DNA of 9,981 nucleotides from Methylococcaceae bacterium UBA659 (GTDB lineage: Bacteria; Pseudomonadota; Gammaproteobacteria; Methylococcales; Methylomonadaceae). The DNA is taken from contig DBNZ01000096.1 of the NCBI GenBank assembly GCA_002299495.1, positions 1 through 9,981 of the forward strand, in the 5' to 3' direction. A program made the translations under genes and the position numbers. Below are positions 7,843-9,981 of the stretch, piece by piece. Positions within the stretch are counted from its first letter, which is position 1. Every line of letters begins with the position of its first letter. The notes under the pieces are model-generated. The model did not search any database, was not told the origin of the DNA, and saw only the letters and a list, made by a program, of their open reading frames with translations.

Positions 7843-8079
7843 ATGAACACAGCTATTTTCTATCATGCCGGCTGCCCAGTTTGTTTGGGGGCCGAACAAA
7901 TGGTTGCCAACGCCATAGACCAAGGCAAATACCAGGTCGAAGTGGTGCACCTTGGCGAACAGCCCAGCCGCGTTGCCGAAGCCGAAGCGGCCGGGGTACG
8001 GTCAGTACCTGCGCTGGTGTTGGGCGGACAAGCCTTCCATATCAACTTTGGCGCCGATATCGCCGATTTAAGGCCTTAA
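7843..8079 (+). CDS. Small thioredoxin/glutaredoxin-like protein with CPVC motif
   Basis: A 78-residue protein whose start (NTAIFYHAGCPVC) is a beta strand leading to a CxxC redox site, Cys11-Pro-Val-Cys14. A SVPALVLGGQ segment follows with the probable cis-proline Pro56, as in thioredoxin-fold proteins. The fold is shortened compared with thioredoxin (about 108 aa) and nearer to glutaredoxin size. There is no signal peptide, so it should act in the cytoplasm, probably as a thiol-disulfide reductase or electron carrier for an unknown partner. AGGAG lies seven bases before the ATG, and a near-consensus promoter is just upstream. A membrane-protein gene begins 14 bases after its stop, so the two form an operon. 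The substrate is unknown; a glutaredoxin-like role or a sensor role are both possible. Confidence 0.85.
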   Translation: MNTAIFYHAGCPVCLGAEQMVANAIDQGKYQVEVVHLGEQPSRVAEAEAAGVRSVPALVLGGQAFHINFGADIADLRP

Positions 8080-8093
8080 ACTTGGAGGCTTTC

Positions 8094-8270
8094 ATGGAAA
8101 CCGAACCACAACCACAAAAAGACAAATTTTGGCTGTATATCGGGTTCACATTATTTGTGATCTTGGCGGGCGTGGCCATGGTCAAGCAAAGCGAAAACGA
8201 AAAATATGCACCCATCAAACAGCAGTTGGACGAAGAAAACGCCCAAATGAACATACGGGTCCTGAATTAA
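8094..8270 (+). CDS. Small single-pass membrane protein of unknown function
   Basis: A 58-residue protein not recognised as a known family. It has a short polar, proline/glutamine-rich N-terminus (METEPQPQKDK), one hydrophobic segment at about 13-30 (WLYIGFTLFVILAGVAMV), and a charged C-terminal part of about 28 residues that could form a helix (KQSENEKYAPIKQQLDEEN). It has no cysteine. GGAGG at 8084-8088, five bases before the ATG, is a strong ribosome binding site and supports translation despite the small size. It starts 14 bases after the thioredoxin-like gene, so the two are very likely cotranscribed, and it may anchor or assist that protein at the inner membrane (inference). Its stop codon touches the foldback element that begins at 8272. 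Confidence 0.75.
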   Translation: METEPQPQKDKFWLYIGFTLFVILAGVAMVKQSENEKYAPIKQQLDEENAQMNIRVLN

Positions 8271-8271
8271 C

Positions 8272-8370
8272 ATTGATCCGGCTTGATTAAGTTTTAACCT
8301 CTGTTCGCCTTGAGCTTGTGCTGCGACTGGCTCAGCACGAACGGTGCAAACCTTAAAGGGCCGGATCAAT
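8272..8370. repeat. 99-bp foldback element (MITE/REP-like) with 11-bp terminal inverted repeats
   Basis: The ends are perfect 11-bp inverted repeats, ATTGATCCGGC (8272-8282) and GCCGGATCAAT (8360-8370). Inside, further arms pair imperfectly: TTAAG (8287-8291) with CCTTAA (8351-8356), GTTCG (8303-8307) with CGAAC (8338-8342) and TGAGC (8311-8315) with GCTCA (8330-8334). The whole element thus folds as one hairpin. The core resembles the dispersed CGTTCGTGCTGAGC-type REP sequences, and its minus-strand translation contains RAEPVAAQ, similar to the RAEPVEA-like peptides such repeats give. AAC borders it on both sides, a possible 3-bp target duplication. No transposase is present. It separates the membrane-protein gene from the exported cysteine-rich gene. 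Confidence 0.7.
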
Positions 8371-8395
8371 AACTATAAAAAACCAGGAGAACGGC

Positions 8396-8758
8396 ATGAA
8401 GATAAGCACGATAGGCTTTTTTACAGGCTTAGTTTTAAGCTGCCAAATAGCGCTTGCCACCGAATATGTTTATCGCGACTTAATGGCGAACACTATTCCA
8501 CCAGCGGCTTGTTCCAGCGCACAGGAGGCGGCTAAAAAAGCTACCCAGCCCTATAATATCAACCGTTTCAGTAAAAAATTCTGCCAGTCACAAGGTTACG
8601 GTTGGCATGTGGATACGGTTAAGGATAATGGCAAACGGGTATGCCAAGACTGTGCAGGGGATGATGGCGGTAAAAAAAGGTGTTTCGTAGAAGATGTCGT
8701 GGTTAGTTGTAAGCGGATCAAGCCAGGTTCGGTCGGGTTGTTGCCAGGCCAAGGTTGA
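8396..8758 (+). CDS. Exported cysteine-rich protein of unknown function
   Basis: A 120-residue protein not assigned to a known family. The N-terminus is a classic Sec signal peptide: MK, a hydrophobic stretch to about residue 20, then a likely cleavage after ALA (about residue 21). The mature part, about 99 residues, has six cysteines (39, 63, 83, 86, 96, 105), including a CQDC pair at 83-86, an even number that could form three disulfides in the periplasm. Noticeable segments are FCQSQGYGWHVDTVKDNGKRVCQDC and a basic/glycine-rich DDGGKKRC. AGGAG six bases before the ATG supports the start. Tyrosine/aromatic content and lysines suggest a soluble, basic domain. It shares the plus-strand direction with the thioredoxin-like gene and is followed by a strong terminator. 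Cys16 in the signal has no lipobox around it, so a lipoprotein is unlikely. Confidence 0.8.
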   Translation: MKISTIGFFTGLVLSCQIALATEYVYRDLMANTIPPAACSSAQEAAKKATQPYNINRFSKKFCQSQGYGWHVDTVKDNGKRVCQDCAGDDGGKKRCFVEDVVVSCKRIKPGSVGLLPGQG

Positions 8759-8862
8759 TGATAACCGAACCAAATAACCAGCCTTTGAAAAGCAACGCCA
8801 ACAAACCGCAACTTCACGGATTCAACCCAATCTTTTAACCCATCTTCATTTCCCCCTGACCG

Positions 8863-8891
8863 GCCGGATACGCCCTATCCGGCTTTTTTTT
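8863..8891 (+). terminator. Intrinsic terminator after the exported cysteine-rich gene
   Basis: Perfect 8-bp stem GCCGGATA (8863-8870) / TATCCGGC (8876-8883) with a CGCCC loop, followed by eight T (8884-8891). It lies about 105 bases after the stop at 8758 and ends the plus-strand group that starts at the 7772 promoter. Confidence 0.92.
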
Positions 8892-9228
8892 GGCAGTTAT
8901 TCCGCTTCCTTTTTAGAACGATCCGGTTGCGGCTGGTCATTAACCCAACAATAGTTTTCATGCAAGCCGGACTACTTTAAGAAACCTTCTGGTTAACAAT
9001 CACAACCTTTAGCAAGGGTAATTTGAATCATCTAACGGGCGCAACCCAGTCGCGGTTAATGAAATTACCGCAATGCGATTTAAACTGGATTTTGCTATCA
9101 GGTTGGCTTAGGGCGATAAAAGCATGTTTTCTCCTAACGGGGCCAGTGAAAGTGGGCTGGTTATTTTAACGGCTTGTTGTTGATTTGAGGCAAAGCATGT
9201 GTTTTTGCGATGGGGCTGGGCCATGAGT
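8892..9228. other. Intergenic stretch without a supported gene
   Basis: No frame here combines a plausible start, ribosome binding site and protein-like composition. It holds two competing hairpins: GCGGTTAAT/ATTACCGC around 9052-9071, and GGTAATTT (9017-9024) with AAATTACC (9062-9069). CTAACGGG occurs twice, near 9032 and 9135, roughly 100 bp apart and about 100 bp from the attC-like core at 9229. The spacing is suggestive of degenerate cassette borders, but no partner arms could be found. Confidence 0.4.
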
Positions 9229-9287
9229 GCCTAACGCTTGAGTTAAGCGGTGCGCTTTATCGCGTCTGCTGGAACGATTTGTGAGCG
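9229..9287 (-). other. attC-like (59-base-element) integron recombination site, partly degraded
   Basis: Read on the minus strand the 59-bp segment ends in GCTTAACTCAAGCGTTAGGC. This contains a perfect right core GTTAGGC (rule GTTRRRY) and the inner box that, from memory, is nearly identical to the right half of the aadA1 attC site. The left half (CGCTCACAAATCGTTCCAGC followed by AGACGC) matches the aadA1 left half at about 20 of 26 positions, but its core CGCTCAC departs from RYYYAAC at three positions. The length equals the classic 59-base element. No integrase gene, attI or second convincing attC is visible. It could be a remnant of a chromosomal cassette or of a lone attC array; activity is doubtful because the left core is damaged. 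Confidence 0.6.
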
Positions 9288-9475
9288 GTTTTTTATCCAA
9301 GTTTTGCGGCCGATGACGCAACATGCCCAGCCAGAGCGGTTACCCATGTTTTCAGGCCGGTTATGGATGACCGATTTGGTGAAGTCACCTGAATCTACTG
9401 CGCTGCGCTCTGGCGTGATAGCGGCTGCTGCGAGGCTATTTGGGGGTTTTTGGGTGTCTTTTCAGGTTTGTGCCA
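9288..9475. other. Non-coding stretch between the attC-like site and the L,D-transpeptidase gene, open on both strands
   Basis: A minus-strand frame runs open for 72 codons (9461 to 9246) and ends in a TAA inside the attC-like site, but it has no early start codon or ribosome binding site. A plus-strand frame (9250-9501, GTG start) is also open across the same stretch and runs into the transpeptidase stop. Two opposed open frames without translation signals suggest a repeat or an old cassette body rather than a gene. No terminator with a T-run for the transpeptidase was found. Confidence 0.35.
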
Positions 9476-9981
9476 TTAGTCCCCACGGTAATAGCCGCTA
9501 GGCGATGCTTTGCGCGTGGTTGTGGATGTTTTATTTGCGGTTTGTCTGGTGGACGGTGTGCCTGCCGTATTCTTATGGTCAGACACGGTTTTTAACGGTA
9601 AAGGCGGTGCCTCTGGCTGCAATTCCGGCAAGTCACCGTCCATAGGCGGCAACCGTTCGTAGATAGGGTGGGGGTTGCCATCCAGTTTGGCTAAGACGTC
9701 GTTTAATGCCCGTTGGTCAAAATCGGGCAGTTCCCCATTGTTTGCTTTTTGGATAAGATCCAAGGCAATGGAGTAACGCCGGTTTATCCCCATGTCTTCC
9801 CCTTCTAGGTCGGGATGGGCTTCGATGTAGAGTTCATTATCCAGCCAGCCTACTTTTATGGGTTGTTTGACGATATACACGGGTGTGCCTACGGGTGTCA
9901 CCTGATACAGTTTTGCGATGTCCTCGGGGTACATACGGACACAACCGTGGGTGATTTGCATGCCAATGCCATAAATTTTGT
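9476..9981 (-). CDS. L,D-transpeptidase (YkuD/ErfK family), N-terminus outside the window
   Basis: Cysteine transpeptidase that forms L,D (3-3) peptidoglycan cross-links or attaches proteins to peptidoglycan; acts in the periplasm. The visible 168 residues begin inside the YkuD domain with KFYGIGMQITHGCVRMYPEDI, in which the HGC cysteine is the nucleophile, followed by the conserved Arg of HGCVR. A family-typical TPVGTPVYIVKQPIKVGW and an ELYIEAHPDLE segment come next. The frame is open through base 9981, so the ATG at 9961 is an internal Met and the signal peptide, possible LysM domain and the rest of the catalytic domain lie upstream, outside. The last 50 or so residues are proline-rich, then Ser/Thr/Lys/Arg-rich low-complexity sequence (KTSTTTRKASPSGYYRGD), probably a disordered tail. 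The subtype (ErfK, YbiS, YcfS-like) cannot be fixed from this fragment. Confidence 0.93.
   Translation of the reverse strand, partial: KIYGIGMQITHGCVRMYPEDIAKLYQVTPVGTPVYIVKQPIKVGWLDNELYIEAHPDLEGEDMGINRRYSIALDLIQKANNGELPDFDQRALNDVLAKLDGNPHPIYERLPPMDGDLPELQPEAPPLPLKTVSDHKNTAGTPSTRQTANKTSTTTRKASPSGYYRGD

Noticed and set aside
8151..8369. 72-codon minus-strand open frame across the foldback element
   Set aside because: It is a translation of the repeat plus the antisense of the small membrane-protein gene; no translation signals.
8371..8380. TATAAA as a -10 box for the exported cysteine-rich gene
   Set aside because: It is only about 16 bases before the ATG, so transcription would start within the ribosome binding site, and there is no -35 partner.
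9031..9140. Further attC cores at the two CTAACGGG sites
   Set aside because: One or both match the GTTRRRY rule roughly on the minus strand, but no matching left core or inner boxes could be found at the required distance.
9250..9501. 83-codon plus-strand open frame
   Set aside because: GTG start inside the attC-like site, no ribosome binding site, and its 3' end overlaps the well-supported L,D-transpeptidase on the other strand.

Overview
The window looks like chromosomal DNA of a gammaproteobacterium of moderate G+C. The release factor 3, citrate synthase and Entner-Doudoroff (ED) enzymes are all readable as close relatives of their enterobacterial counterparts. The combination of a zwf/edd/eda cluster, a Uma2-family gene and several REP-like repeats would fit a Methylococcales-type methanotroph such as Methylomonas. 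That placement is an inference; no methane-oxidation gene is present.

Positions 1-7553 are read on the minus strand, in the order zwf, a Uma2-family nuclease-like gene, edd, eda, gltA, prfC (3' end cut by the window edge). zwf, edd and eda turn glucose-6-phosphate into pyruvate and glyceraldehyde-3-phosphate, and gltA condenses pyruvate-derived acetyl-CoA with oxaloacetate, so the first five genes form a route from sugar phosphate into the TCA cycle. The Uma2 gene sits between zwf and edd, and no 6-phosphogluconolactonase gene (pgl) is seen. A REP-like hairpin lies between edd and eda. prfC has its own perfect -10 box and is probably a separate unit. The zwf leader holds a terminator-like hairpin.

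Positions 7772-8891 are read on the plus strand from a near-consensus sigma-70 promoter. They hold a 78-residue thioredoxin-like protein with a CPVC motif, a 58-residue single-pass membrane protein, a 99-bp foldback (MITE/REP-like) element, and a 120-residue exported protein with six mature cysteines, followed by a strong intrinsic terminator. This small thiol-themed group is the least understood coding part of the window.

Positions 8892-9475 contain no convincing gene. They include a 59-bp sequence on the minus strand that closely resembles an integron attC recombination site of the aadA type, with one intact and one degraded core. The window ends in a minus-strand L,D-transpeptidase gene whose 5' part lies outside. 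No tRNA, rRNA, CRISPR array, transposase or integron integrase was seen.
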